DNA of 64,000 nucleotides from Cryobacterium roopkundense. GTDB lineage: Bacteria; Actinomycetota; Actinomycetes; Actinomycetales; Microbacteriaceae. Shown in pieces: positions 7,913 through 16,088 of this stretch; position 1 is the stretch's first letter; each line of letters starts with the position of its first letter. The DNA is taken from the NCBI RefSeq assembly GCF_014200405.1, contig NZ_JACHBQ010000001.1:3720001-3784000 (forward strand), given 5' to 3'. The translations under genes were made by a program, and so were the position numbers. Below the pieces are notes generated by a model. The model was not told the origin of the DNA. It made no database searches and worked only from the letters and a program-made list of their open reading frames with translations.

Positions 7913-8743
7913 ATGACGAGCATTGATCACGACATCCCGGCCCGAAGCACACTGCTCCACGGCGCATACTTCGAGCCCATCGCCCCGGGCCGCTACCGGC
8001 CGACCGAGCATGCCGGCGGAGCGTGGAACGCCGACGAGATCCACTTCAGCCCGCTGGGCGGCCTGATCGTGCACGCCATCGACCTGCACCGAGCCGCCGA
8101 AGAAGGCGGCGCCAACGGCATGGAGCTCGGGCGCATCAGCTTCGACATTCTGGGCTTCCTCGCCGCCGAGGAGTGCGAGATCCAGGTCACGACCATCCGC
8201 CCCGGCCGCACCATCGAGCTCGTGGAAGCGACCGTGATCATCGCGGGCCGTACCGCCGTACTCGCCCGCGCGTGGTTCATCGGAACGGCCGACACCACGA
8301 CTGTCGCCGGCGGCGAACCGGAGCCGATGCCCTCACCCGACAGCGCCTCCCCCTGGCCGATGGCCGCGACCTGGCCGGGCGGCTACGTCGCCTCCCTCGA
8401 GCCGAGGACCGTGGCGCCGCCGCTGCCCGGAAGAAGCGGCGCGTGGCTCCGATCCGAGATCGCCCTCGTCGCCGGGCAGCCCAGCAGCGCGCACGCCTCA
8501 TACATCGCCCTCGTCGACACGGCCAACGGGGTCGCCGTGCGCGAGTCGCCCACTGAATGGATGTACCCGAACCTCGACCTCACCATCCATCTGCACCGCC
8601 AACCGACCGGCCACTGGGTGGGCCTGGACACCACGGTCACGTTCGGGCCGGCCGGCCATGGCCTCACCAGCAGCGTGCTCCACGACGAGGACGGCCCCAT
8701 CGGCCGCGCCGAGCAGATCCTCACCGTACGCCCGATGCGCTGA
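7913..8743 (+). CDS. Thioesterase family protein (double hotdog, acyl-CoA thioesterase-like)
   Basis: 276 residues. The layout fits the two-hotdog TesB/4HBT_3 type: an N-terminal half with GAWNADEIHFSPLGGLIVHAI and LGRISFDILGFL, and a C-terminal half with PTEWMYPNLDLTIHLHRQP and WVGLDTTVTFGPAGHGLTSS, the last resembling the catalytic Asp-Ser/Thr-Gln region of TesB. Predicted to hydrolyse acyl-CoA thioesters in the cytoplasm. GAAGGCGGAACCGGC precedes the ATG. It is transcribed divergently from phnD across a 226-bp gap and appears monocistronic. No neighbour indicates its substrate. Confidence 0.65.
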   Translation: MTSIDHDIPARSTLLHGAYFEPIAPGRYRPTEHAGGAWNADEIHFSPLGGLIVHAIDLHRAAEEGGANGMELGRISFDILGFLAAEECEIQVTTIRPGRTIELVEATVIIAGRTAVLARAWFIGTADTTTVAGGEPEPMPSPDSASPWPMAATWPGGYVASLEPRTVAPPLPGRSGAWLRSEIALVAGQPSSAHASYIALVDTANGVAVRESPTEWMYPNLDLTIHLHRQPTGHWVGLDTTVTFGPAGHGLTSSVLHDEDGPIGRAEQILTVRPMR

Positions 8744-8842
8744 CCCCGAACACGCGCCACGCGCTCGCGAGAGCGGGCTGGTTGTCGGCTTCAGGAGCCT
8801 GGGCCGACAACTACCCGCTGTCGCGGCGGGGGCGCGGCGCGA

Positions 8843-9586
8843 CTAAAAGGTGTCGTCGTTGAGGCCAAGGAGCTCGGCGAGGTCCGCGATGCTCTCGATC
8901 ACGGCATCCGCTCCGGCCTCCTCGAGGGTGTCGGCGTCGTGGGCGCCGCTCAGCACGCCCACCACGAGGCCGGCGCCGGCATTGACACCCGAAATCATGT
9001 CGCTCGCGGTGTCGCCCACGACGACCATGGCTGCCACGTTCGTGGCACCCGTGCGCAGCAGCGCCATGAGCGGCAGGTCGGGATACGGGCGGCCGCGGCC
9101 AGCATCCGTTGGTGAGAGCGCGAGATCAATGTGGTCCTTCCAGCCGAGCTCCTCAATGATGGCCTGCTGAGTGGCGCGGGAGAAACCCGTGATCAGGGCA
9201 ATCTTCACGCCCACCTTGCGCAGGTCGCGGAACAGGTCCTCTGCGCCTTCGATGCCCCGGACCCCACCCTCCTGCAGGAGTTCGAGGTAGGTGCTCTCGA
9301 ACACCGCGTTGGCATGCTGGGCCGCGTCCTCGTCGGTAGCGAGCGCGCGGAAGACCTCCATCTTGGATCGACCCATGGTCTCGCGCACGTAGTCGAGGGC
9401 CTCAGCGAGCGCCTCGTCGGTGTCGGCGATTCCCACGGTGCGCACGGCGAGCGCGAAGGCGCGCTCCACGAGGCCCTCGTCTTGCACTGTCGTCCCCGCC
9501 ATGTCGAACACGACAAGTTCCACGTCCAGGGGGTCGAGGTCGTCCGTTTCGTATTCAGTGGTGACGGTTTCACTGATGGAGATCAT
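8843..9586 (-). CDS. Second phosphonatase-like HAD hydrolase (orphan paralogue)
   Basis: 247 residues starting at ATG 9586 behind AAAGGCG; a longer frame to 9646 exists but lacks a site. Nearly collinear with the product of 2093-2944 without its long extension: VVFDMAGTTVQDEGLVERAF (Asp28), MGRSKMEVFRAL (Lys75 at the Schiff-base position), ITGFSRATQQAII, GRGRPYPDLPLMALL and VVVGDTASDM. It therefore should also act on phosphonoacetaldehyde or a close analogue. No transporter or oxidoreductase accompanies it. A single GTTCAGCTGCC unit upstream on the minus strand resembles one PHO unit, which is too little to call a site. Confidence 0.82.
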   Translation of the reverse strand: MISISETVTTEYETDDLDPLDVELVVFDMAGTTVQDEGLVERAFALAVRTVGIADTDEALAEALDYVRETMGRSKMEVFRALATDEDAAQHANAVFESTYLELLQEGGVRGIEGAEDLFRDLRKVGVKIALITGFSRATQQAIIEELGWKDHIDLALSPTDAGRGRPYPDLPLMALLRTGATNVAAMVVVGDTASDMISGVNAGAGLVVGVLSGAHDADTLEEAGADAVIESIADLAELLGLNDDTF

Positions 9587-9738
9587 GTTTCGCCTTTCGG
9601 TAAGGGTCGGCAGCTGAACGATAGCGCGGTCGCATGGGCGATCCATTCCCCCAATCGGGGAACTCTCAGCCGGCCCCCCAGCTCGCCGGGGTAGCCTGAG
9701 CGCGCAGCAGCCACACCGAAGATCACAGGAGATTATTC

Positions 9739-11328
9739 GTGTTCACCAGCCCTTACGCCCCCGTCGAGATTCCCGATCTCAGCATCTACGACTACCTGTT
9801 CGGCGACATCGACGAGGCAGATCTGGATCGTCCCGCGGTCACCGACGGCAAGAGCGGCGAGAGCACGAGCTACCGGGAGCTGATCACGCAGATCAACGCG
9901 GTCGCCGGCGCGCTTGCGTCACGTCGCGTGGCCGCCGGAACCGTGGTGGGACTGCTCAGCCCGAACAGCCCCGAGTTCACGAGCGTGTTCCACGGCATCC
10001 TTCGGGCCGGCGCCACGGTCACGACTTTGAACTCCCTCTACACGGCCGAGGAGATCGAGCGCCAGCTCTTGGATTCCGGCGCGACCTGGCTCGTCACGGT
10101 GACAGCCCTGCTGCCAGCCGCCGCAGCCGCGGCACGAGCGCTGGGCCTCGACGACGACCACCTCATAGTGCTCGACGGCGAGGAGGGGCATCCGTCGTTC
10201 GCGCAATTGCTGGCAGAGGATGCACCGGCACCGGTCGTGCGCATTCGCCCGGCCACCCACGTGGCCGTGCTGCCCTTCTCGTCGGGAACGACCGCCCGGC
10301 CCAAGGGAGTGATGCTCAGCCATACAAACCTCGTGGCGAACGTGCAGCAGGCCCGCGATCTGATCGGCGTGGTGCCTGAAGACCGAGTGCTCGCACTGCT
10401 GCCGTTTTACCACATCTACGGAATGACGGTTCTGCTCAACCTCGCCTTCAAGCAGCGCGCCACCCTCGTGACGATGGCCAAATTCGACTTCGTTGATTTC
10501 CTGCGCCTGATTCAGGATGAGCGTTGCACCTACGTGTTCATCGCGCCGCCGATCGCGGTGGCCGTCGCGAAGCATCCGCTCATCGATTCGTACGACCTGT
10601 CGAGCGTGCACACCATACTGTCGGGGGCGGCGCCACTCGATGGGGCGCTGGCCGCAGCTGTGGCAAGCCGCCTCGACTGCCGGGTGTTGCAGGGTTACGG
10701 CATGACCGAGGCGAGCCCGGTGACTCACCTGATTCCGATCGATGCCCCGCACCTGTCGCGGGCATCGGTGGGAGTGACCCTGCCGAACATGGAATGCAAG
10801 CTCGTGTCAACGGAAACCGGCGAGGAGATCGAGCTGCCGGCCGAGGGCGTGAGCGAGCGCGGCGAGCTGCTCGTGCGCGGGCCCAACGTGATGCTCGGTT
10901 ACCTCGGCAATGTAGAGGCCACCCGGCACGCAATCGACGCGGAGGGGTTTCTGCACACCGGCGACATCGCCACGGTGAGCGCGCTCGGCGAGGTGACCAT
11001 TGTGGACCGCAGCAAGGAACTCATCAAATACAAGGGGTACCAGATTGCGCCTGCGGAACTCGAGGCGTTGCTGCTCACGCACCCGCATGTGAACGACGCT
11101 GCCGTGATCGGCGTCAACGACGAGGACGGCCAAGAGATCCCGAAAGCCTTCGTGGTGATCGTTGCGGAGGCGGGAGTCACGGGCGAGGACATCATGACCT
11201 TCGTGGCCGAGCGGGTGGCGCCGCATAAGAAGGTGCGCAGGGTGGAGTTCATCGAGGCGATTCCGAAGACCGCCTCTGGCAAGATCCTGCGCAAGGACCT
11301 TCGCGCCCGCGAGGTCGTCGCCCCCTGA
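9739..11328 (+). CDS. Acyl-CoA synthetase, 4-coumarate-CoA-ligase-like (AMP-binding)
   Basis: 529 residues. Activates a carboxylic acid to its CoA thioester via an acyl-adenylate. Motifs: P-loop FSSGTTARPKGVMLSHTNL (in two parts around RPK), QGYGMTEASPV (A5), LHTGDIATV (A7), IKYKGYQIAPAELE (A8 hinge) and the catalytic-lysine motif KTASGKILRKDLR (A10). The GTG start at 9739 is chosen because CAGGAG precedes it by eight bases. The closest recognisable type is 4CL/long-chain ligase; the acid is not predictable. Monocistronic. Confidence 0.85.
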   Translation: MFTSPYAPVEIPDLSIYDYLFGDIDEADLDRPAVTDGKSGESTSYRELITQINAVAGALASRRVAAGTVVGLLSPNSPEFTSVFHGILRAGATVTTLNSLYTAEEIERQLLDSGATWLVTVTALLPAAAAAARALGLDDDHLIVLDGEEGHPSFAQLLAEDAPAPVVRIRPATHVAVLPFSSGTTARPKGVMLSHTNLVANVQQARDLIGVVPEDRVLALLPFYHIYGMTVLLNLAFKQRATLVTMAKFDFVDFLRLIQDERCTYVFIAPPIAVAVAKHPLIDSYDLSSVHTILSGAAPLDGALAAAVASRLDCRVLQGYGMTEASPVTHLIPIDAPHLSRASVGVTLPNMECKLVSTETGEEIELPAEGVSERGELLVRGPNVMLGYLGNVEATRHAIDAEGFLHTGDIATVSALGEVTIVDRSKELIKYKGYQIAPAELEALLLTHPHVNDAAVIGVNDEDGQEIPKAFVVIVAEAGVTGEDIMTFVAERVAPHKKVRRVEFIEAIPKTASGKILRKDLRAREVVAP

Positions 11329-11360
11329 CCCGCGCTTGGCTTGGTCTCGTCGCCCCTCCG

Positions 11361-11456
11361 GGCATAACTCCTGCAGATTGAGCGGCCCCGACCGGACTTC
11401 CGCGTAATTCCGAGGCTGATTTGTGGCCGGCGCGGAAGGTGCAGGAGTTATGAGCC
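11361..11456. repeat. Palindromic intergenic repeat, type A, copy 1
   Basis: Outer arms CATAACTCCTGCA and TGCAGGAGTTATG form a perfect inverted repeat around a conserved core containing TTCCGCGT, ATTCCGAGGC and TGGCCGGC. A second copy at 12663-12756 keeps arms and core. It lies between two convergent genes, where it could also fold as a terminator. Confidence 0.75.
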
Positions 11457-11462
11457 GGGACG

Positions 11463-11828
11463 CTACCCGGAGACGCCCGGCGTCGACATCACGGCGAGAA
11501 TCACGGCGAGAATGGCCCCACCGAAGAGCACCCAGAACAGCATGAACAGGCCGCCAATAACGATGCCGGTGATCGCCATGCCCTTGCCGGCCGGCTCACG
11601 CTTCAACGCGAGGATACCGAAGATCAGGGCGCCCAGCGGCACTAGGAAGGTGAAGCCGAAGAAGATGGATACCAGCCCGAGCACGAGCGCGGTGGCGCTG
11701 AGCCCGGTGGACTGGGCGGCGTAGACCGGCTGATAGGCGATCGGGGCGTTGTACGGCGAGTAACCGTTCTGCTGGTACTGCACGGGGTGCTGCGAATTGG
11801 GCAGCTGTGGGTTCGATGGGTTGGACAT
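11463..11828 (-). CDS. DUF4190-type small membrane protein
   Basis: 121 residues from ATG 11828. The first 40 residues are low-complexity and rich in Asn, Gln, Pro and Tyr. They are followed by two membrane helices (GLSATALVLGLVSIFFGFTF; MAITGIVIGGLFMLFWVLF) separated by the conserved LVPLGALIFGILALKRE segment, the DUF4190 pattern. Probably anchored in the cytoplasmic membrane with a cytosolic N-terminus. No enzymatic function is known for the family. Upstream overlaps only the leader of the divergent gene at 11954. Confidence 0.7.
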   Translation of the reverse strand: MSNPSNPQLPNSQHPVQYQQNGYSPYNAPIAYQPVYAAQSTGLSATALVLGLVSIFFGFTFLVPLGALIFGILALKREPAGKGMAITGIVIGGLFMLFWVLFGGAILAVILAVMSTPGVSG

Positions 11829-11953
11829 GGTTTCTCTCGCTTTCCGCCGCCCCAACCAACACGGGTTGCGGGCATGATGCGCCCAGCATATCGCCGCTCC
11901 GACCGGCTGAAAAGCACGCACACGCTCGCGGCTGCGCGCGCTACTCTTCGAGT

Positions 11954-12640
11954 GTGACTCCTCCCCCACACAGCCCGACGCACCCGCCGTCACGGGTCTG
12001 GCTGCCCGCCGATACGGCACTGTGGACCACCTGCCACATCGTCGCCGACACCGTTCACGGACGGATGCCCGAGCACCGCATCGACACACTCTTTCCCCTG
12101 GCCAACGATGAGGTGGCTCTTGCGGCCGGCAATCTGTTCATGGATTCCTTCCATGCCGCCGGAAACGGTTCCTACGACCGATCCTCAACCTTCGCGTGGG
12201 GCACCGGAGTGTTCGGGCTCGCACTGGCCGCGGGAACGCTCGCTGCGAGCGCGGCCAGCAACGCATCCCGGCGCAACCAGGCCGCCGCCGATGCGCAGCT
12301 GGCCTGGCGGCCGCTGTTCGGCGGCACGCTTTTCGTCACCAACGGCGGCTTCTACATCCAGACCATGCAGGGACTCTTCCCGTGGAGCTGGGAGGCAATC
12401 GACCTCATGCAGGTCGTGGGTTTCAACATGATCATCCTGCAGGCCCAGTCAACGAGCGGCCCGATCACCTGGCGCCTCACGTCTGAGTGGGCCGAACTCG
12501 TCTTCGTGCTCTGGGCGTTGCGCAGACACCCGAGCCATCCGCAACTGCGCGACGGCACCTGGCTGCCGGAGAACTGGCTGCCGTGGGCGACAGAGCAGGG
12601 CTATCGCGCGCACCTCGACCGCCCCCAGCTCAGCGCTTAA
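11954..12640 (+). CDS. Conserved-looking hypothetical protein
   Basis: I do not recognise this family. With GTG 11954 the product is 228 residues, starting TPPPHSPTHPPSRVWLPADT; a longer frame from 11807 would run through the divergent gene's start and is unlikely. The middle has a weakly hydrophobic Ala/Gly segment (GLALAAGTLAASAASNA) that might be one membrane helix. The C-terminal half is Trp-rich (PWSWEAIDLMQVVGFN, EWAELVFVLWALRRHP, WLPENWLPWATEQGY). It stands between the two copies of repeat A. Confidence 0.6.
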   Translation: MTPPPHSPTHPPSRVWLPADTALWTTCHIVADTVHGRMPEHRIDTLFPLANDEVALAAGNLFMDSFHAAGNGSYDRSSTFAWGTGVFGLALAAGTLAASAASNASRRNQAAADAQLAWRPLFGGTLFVTNGGFYIQTMQGLFPWSWEAIDLMQVVGFNMIILQAQSTSGPITWRLTSEWAELVFVLWALRRHPSHPQLRDGTWLPENWLPWATEQGYRAHLDRPQLSA

Positions 12641-12662
12641 CCGCCTGGCTTCCCCGCCACGT

Positions 12663-12756
12663 GGGCATAACTCCTGCAAATCAAGGCGGCCCAGCCGGAG
12701 TTCCGCGTGATTCCGGGGCCGAACTCTGGCCGGCCTGCAATCTGCAGGAGCTATGC
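12663..12756. repeat. Palindromic intergenic repeat, type A, copy 2
   Basis: Arms CATAACTCCTGCA and TGCAGGAGCTATG (one mismatch) with the core elements TTCCGCGT, ATTCCGGGGC and TGGCCGGC shared with 11361-11456. Located between the hypothetical gene and purL. Such palindromes probably occur many more times in the genome (inference). Confidence 0.75.
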
Positions 12757-12841
12757 GTCGGAGAGCAGGGACAGCGGCCAGGCCGGGGGCGACAGGTAGA
12801 CTGAGCGGGTCAAGCATCCGCTATATCTGGGAGAACGCCAC

Positions 12842-15148
12842 GTGACCGCTGTTACCACCACCCACTCCCGCGGCGTCGCCGACACCGTTGCGAACGCCGC
12901 CGCGACTCCCGAGAAGGAGCAGCCGTACGGCGCCCTCGGGCTGAAGACCGACGAGTACGCGAAGATCCGTGAAATTCTGGGCCGTCGCCCCACCTCGGGC
13001 GAGCTGGCCATGTACTCCGTGATGTGGAGCGAGCACTGCTCTTACAAGAGCTCCAAGATGTACCTGCGCCAGTTCGGCGACAAGGTTTCCCCCGCCATGA
13101 AGAAGAACCTCATGGTGGGCATGGGCGAAAACGCCGGCGTGCTCGACGTGGGCGAGGGCTGGGCCGTCACCTTCAAAATCGAGTCGCACAACCACCCCTC
13201 GTACATCGAGCCGTTCCAGGGCGCCGCGACCGGCGTGGGCGGAATCGTGCGCGACATCATCTCGATGGGCGCCCGCCCGGTCGCTGTGATGGACGCCCTG
13301 CGGTTCGGCGACATCCACGATCCAGACACCGCCCGCGTCGTGCACGGCGTGGTCTCCGGCATCTCCTTCTACGGCAATTGCCTCGGCCTGCCCAACATCG
13401 GCGGCGAGACCTACTTCGACTCCGTGTACCAGGGCAACCCGCTCGTCAACGCGCTCTCCGTGGGAGTGCTGCGTCACGAAGACCTGCACCTCGCCAACGC
13501 GCGCGGCGCCGGCAACAAGGTGATCCTGTTCGGTGCCCGCACCGGCGGCGACGGCATCGGCGGCGCCTCCATCCTCGCCTCCGACACGTTCTCAGCTGGA
13601 GGTCCCACCAAGCGCCCCGCGGTTCAGGTGGGTGACCCCTTCGCCGAGAAGGTGCTCATCGAGTGCTGCCTCGAACTGTTCCAGGGCAAGCTCGTCGAGG
13701 GCATCCAGGACCTCGGCGCCGCGGGAATCTCCTGCGCCACGAGCGAGCTGGCCTCGAACGGCGACGGCGGCATGTTCATCGAGCTCGACAAGGTGCTGCT
13801 GCGCGACCCCACTCTCACCGCCGAAGAGATCCTGATGTCGGAGAGCCAGGAACGCATGATGGCCGTCGTCACGCCCGAGAAGCTTGAGGGCTTCCTCACC
13901 GTCACGAAGAAGTGGGACGTTGAAACCAGCGTGCTCGGCGAGGTCACCGACACCGGCCGCCTCATCATCAACTGGCACGGTGAGGAGATCGTCAACGTTC
14001 TCCCGCGCACCGTGGCGGTCGACGGCCCGGTGTACGAGCGCCCGCTCGCGTACCCCACCTGGATCGACGCGCTACAGGCTGACACCGCATCCGTTCTGCC
14101 CCGAGCGCTCGATTCCGAGACGCTGCGCGCCCAATTCCTCGACCTGCTCGGTTCGCCGAACCTCGCCGACCCGAGCTGGATCACCGACCAGTACGACCAC
14201 TACGTGGGCGGCAACACCGCGCTCGCGTTCCCCGACGACGGCGGGATGATCCGCGTCGACGAGGAATCCGGACTCGGCTTCGCAATCGCCACCGACGCGA
14301 ACGGCCGCTACTGCCAGCTCGACCCGTACCGCGGCGCACAGCTCGCCCTCGCCGAGGCGTACCGCAACGTGGCTGCCACCGGCGCGATCCCGGCCGGCGT
14401 GAGCGACTGCCTCAACTTCGGCTCCCCAGAAAACCCCGAGGTCATGTGGCAGTTCCGCGAGGCGGTCACCGCCCTGGCCGACGGATGCCTCGAGCTCGGC
14501 ATTCCCGTCACCGGCGGCAACGTATCGTTCTACAACCAGACCGGCGACCAGCCGATCCACCCCACCCCCGTGGTGGCCGTGCTCGGCGTGATCGACGACG
14601 TGGGACGCCGCACCCCGAGTGGCTGGCAGGACGACGGACACAACATCTACCTGCTCGGCACCACCGCCGAAGAGCTCGACGGCTCCGCCTGGGCCGGTGT
14701 CGTGCACAACCACCTCGGCGGTCGCCCGCCGGCCGTGGACCTCAGCCGCGAGGTCGCCCTCGCCGGGCTGCTGCACGCCGCGAGCAAGGAAGCGCTCGTC
14801 GACAGCGCGCACGACCTCAGCGAGGGCGGGCTCGCCCAGGCCCTCGCCGAAGCGGTGATGCGGTTCGGCGTAGGCGCCCGGGTGTGGCTCGGCGACATCT
14901 GCGAGCGTGACGGCGTCGACGCATCCGTTGCTCTGTTCTCGGAATCGGCCGGTCGCGTCATCGTGAGCGTGCCGCGCGAGGACGACGTGAAGTTCCTTGG
15001 TCTCTGCAAGGGTCGCGAGTACCCGGTGCTGCGCATCGGAGTGACGGATGCCCAGCTGCACGCCCTGGAGATTCAGGACCAGTTCTCGGTGAGCCTCGCC
15101 GACTTGCAGGCCCGTCACCGCTCCACCCTGCCGGCGGCCTTCGCCTAA
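12842..15148 (+). CDS. purL: Phosphoribosylformylglycinamidine synthase subunit PurL
   Basis: 768 residues, the small-type PurL that works with separate PurS and PurQ to amidate FGAR to FGAM in purine synthesis. Clear signatures: [18 protein letters not shown] with the conserved His, [10 protein letters not shown], the glycine-rich [40 protein letters not shown] and the second-domain [16 protein letters not shown] 12842 follows GGGAGAACG at good spacing. purS/purQ are not adjacent here. Stand-alone gene with type B palindromic repeats downstream. Confidence 0.96.
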   Translation: MTAVTTTHSRGVADTVANAAATPEKEQPYGALGLKTDEYAKIREILGRRPTSGELAMYSVMWSEHCSYKSSKMYLRQFGDKVSPAMKKNLMVGMGENAGVLDVGEGWAVTFKIESHNHPSYIEPFQGAATGVGGIVRDIISMGARPVAVMDALRFGDIHDPDTARVVHGVVSGISFYGNCLGLPNIGGETYFDSVYQGNPLVNALSVGVLRHEDLHLANARGAGNKVILFGARTGGDGIGGASILASDTFSAGGPTKRPAVQVGDPFAEKVLIECCLELFQGKLVEGIQDLGAAGISCATSELASNGDGGMFIELDKVLLRDPTLTAEEILMSESQERMMAVVTPEKLEGFLTVTKKWDVETSVLGEVTDTGRLIINWHGEEIVNVLPRTVAVDGPVYERPLAYPTWIDALQADTASVLPRALDSETLRAQFLDLLGSPNLADPSWITDQYDHYVGGNTALAFPDDGGMIRVDEESGLGFAIATDANGRYCQLDPYRGAQLALAEAYRNVAATGAIPAGVSDCLNFGSPENPEVMWQFREAVTALADGCLELGIPVTGGNVSFYNQTGDQPIHPTPVVAVLGVIDDVGRRTPSGWQDDGHNIYLLGTTAEELDGSAWAGVVHNHLGGRPPAVDLSREVALAGLLHAASKEALVDSAHDLSEGGLAQALAEAVMRFGVGARVWLGDICERDGVDASVALFSESAGRVIVSVPREDDVKFLGLCKGREYPVLRIGVTDAQLHALEIQDQFSVSLADLQARHRSTLPAAFA

Positions 15149-15161
15149 CCAAAATCTCGCT

Positions 15162-15284
15162 GGTCGGCCTGCGGGGAGCTTCTCACCTGGTCTCGATCGC
15201 TCGTGCCTCGCGCCTCGCGCCTCGACCTGCGGACTCGCTGGTCGAGGCGCGACGAAGGAGCGATCGAGACCTCGCAGGCCGACC
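15162..15284. repeat. Nested palindromic intergenic repeat, type B, copy 1
   Basis: Three nested inverted arms: GGTCGGCCTGCG/CGCAGGCCGACC (12 bp, perfect), GGTCTCGATCGCTC/GAGCGATCGAGACC (14 bp, perfect), and GCCTCGACC/GGTCGAGGC inside. It fills the gap between the convergent purL and TetR genes and could form a long cruciform or act as a bidirectional terminator. Similar GGTCTCGA-type sequence recurs at 22330-22500. Confidence 0.75.
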
Positions 15285-15309
15285 CTCACCGGGCGGTTGC
15301 GGCGTGCCG

Positions 15310-15936
15310 CTACGCGAGGGCGCGGCGCGCGAGCGTGTCGTAGCGCACCGCCAATTCCTCCGGCGTGAGGGCGCCGTCGAGCCGGTACCACTGGGCGACG
15401 CCGGTGCACATCGTGACGATCGCGAGACTCGCCTCGTGCGGGTACTCGGTGCCAAAGGCTCCCACGGCGACACCCGCGTCGATGATTTCGTCGACCATGC
15501 GCTGCTGCCGGTCCCTGGCAGCAATGTGTTCGCTGCGCGCCTCCCCTTCGAGGCTGCGGATCTCGCTCGCGGCGATGAACGCGAGGTCGCTGCGGTGCGC
15601 GTGAAAGAGCACGAGACACTCGATCAGGAGTCGAAACCGGTCCTCGACGGCCGGTCCGGCCTCGGCCAGGGCGCTCTCGCACCGATCCAGCAGGTCGCGC
15701 ATGGCAAACTGCACGATCGACACGAGGAGGGCGTGTTTGGACGGATAGTGGTGGTAGAGACCAGGCACCGACAGCCCCACCCTGGCGGCCACCGTGCGAA
15801 TTTTCGTGCCGTGGTAGCCGTGCTCCACGAAGCAGTCGAGCGCGGCCTGCAGCATGGGCGGCGGAGCGCCGTCCGTGTAGTCCCGCCAGGCCCGCACGGG
15901 GCCGCCGACGTGGGCCATATCGGTCATCTGCGTCAC
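15310..15936 (-). CDS. TetR family transcriptional regulator
   Basis: About 208 residues. The N-terminal helix-turn-helix is typical of TetR: MLQAALDCFVEHGYHGTKIR then VAARVGLSVPGLYHHYPSKHALL. The rest is an all-helical ligand domain. Start is GTG 15936 or ATG 15927; neither has a strong ribosome site. It is divergent from the acyl-CoA ligase operon, and the gap holds a 22-bp perfect palindrome, its probable operator. By analogy with FadR/KstR-like regulators it likely responds to an acyl-CoA made by that operon (inference). Confidence 0.85.
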   Translation of the reverse strand: MTQMTDMAHVGGPVRAWRDYTDGAPPPMLQAALDCFVEHGYHGTKIRTVAARVGLSVPGLYHHYPSKHALLVSIVQFAMRDLLDRCESALAEAGPAVEDRFRLLIECLVLFHAHRSDLAFIAASEIRSLEGEARSEHIAARDRQQRMVDEIIDAGVAVGAFGTEYPHEASLAIVTMCTGVAQWYRLDGALTPEELAVRYDTLARRALA

Positions 15937-16022
15937 ATGCGGCTCACTCTCTCGGGGCTCTCACGGTAAAACCGATTGTGTGCACAACCTTGACACACAA
16001 CATCCGTTCATCAATACTAAGG

Positions 16023-16044
16023 CTACCGAGCGATCGCTCGGTAG
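16023..16044. promoter_or_regulatory. TetR-type operator (perfect 22-bp palindrome)
   Basis: CTACCGAGCGA followed by its exact complement TCGCTCGGTAG. The TACCGA/TCGGTA half-sites and GC-rich centre are typical of TetR regulators of fatty-acid or sterol-like catabolism. It lies between the divergent regulator gene and acyl-CoA ligase gene, so it could control both. Confidence 0.75.
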
Positions 16045-16088
16045 CGAATTCTTGAATCGTTTTCCCGGCGATGAGGCCAGGGAGAAAG

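Noticed and set aside
9645..9663. TTCCCC/GGGGAA inverted repeat upstream of the second phosphonatase gene
   Set aside because: Short, GC-rich and without a regulator to connect; could be chance.
14072..15682. 536-codon minus frame across the purL end
   Set aside because: Antisense of purL and spans the palindromic repeat; no motif.
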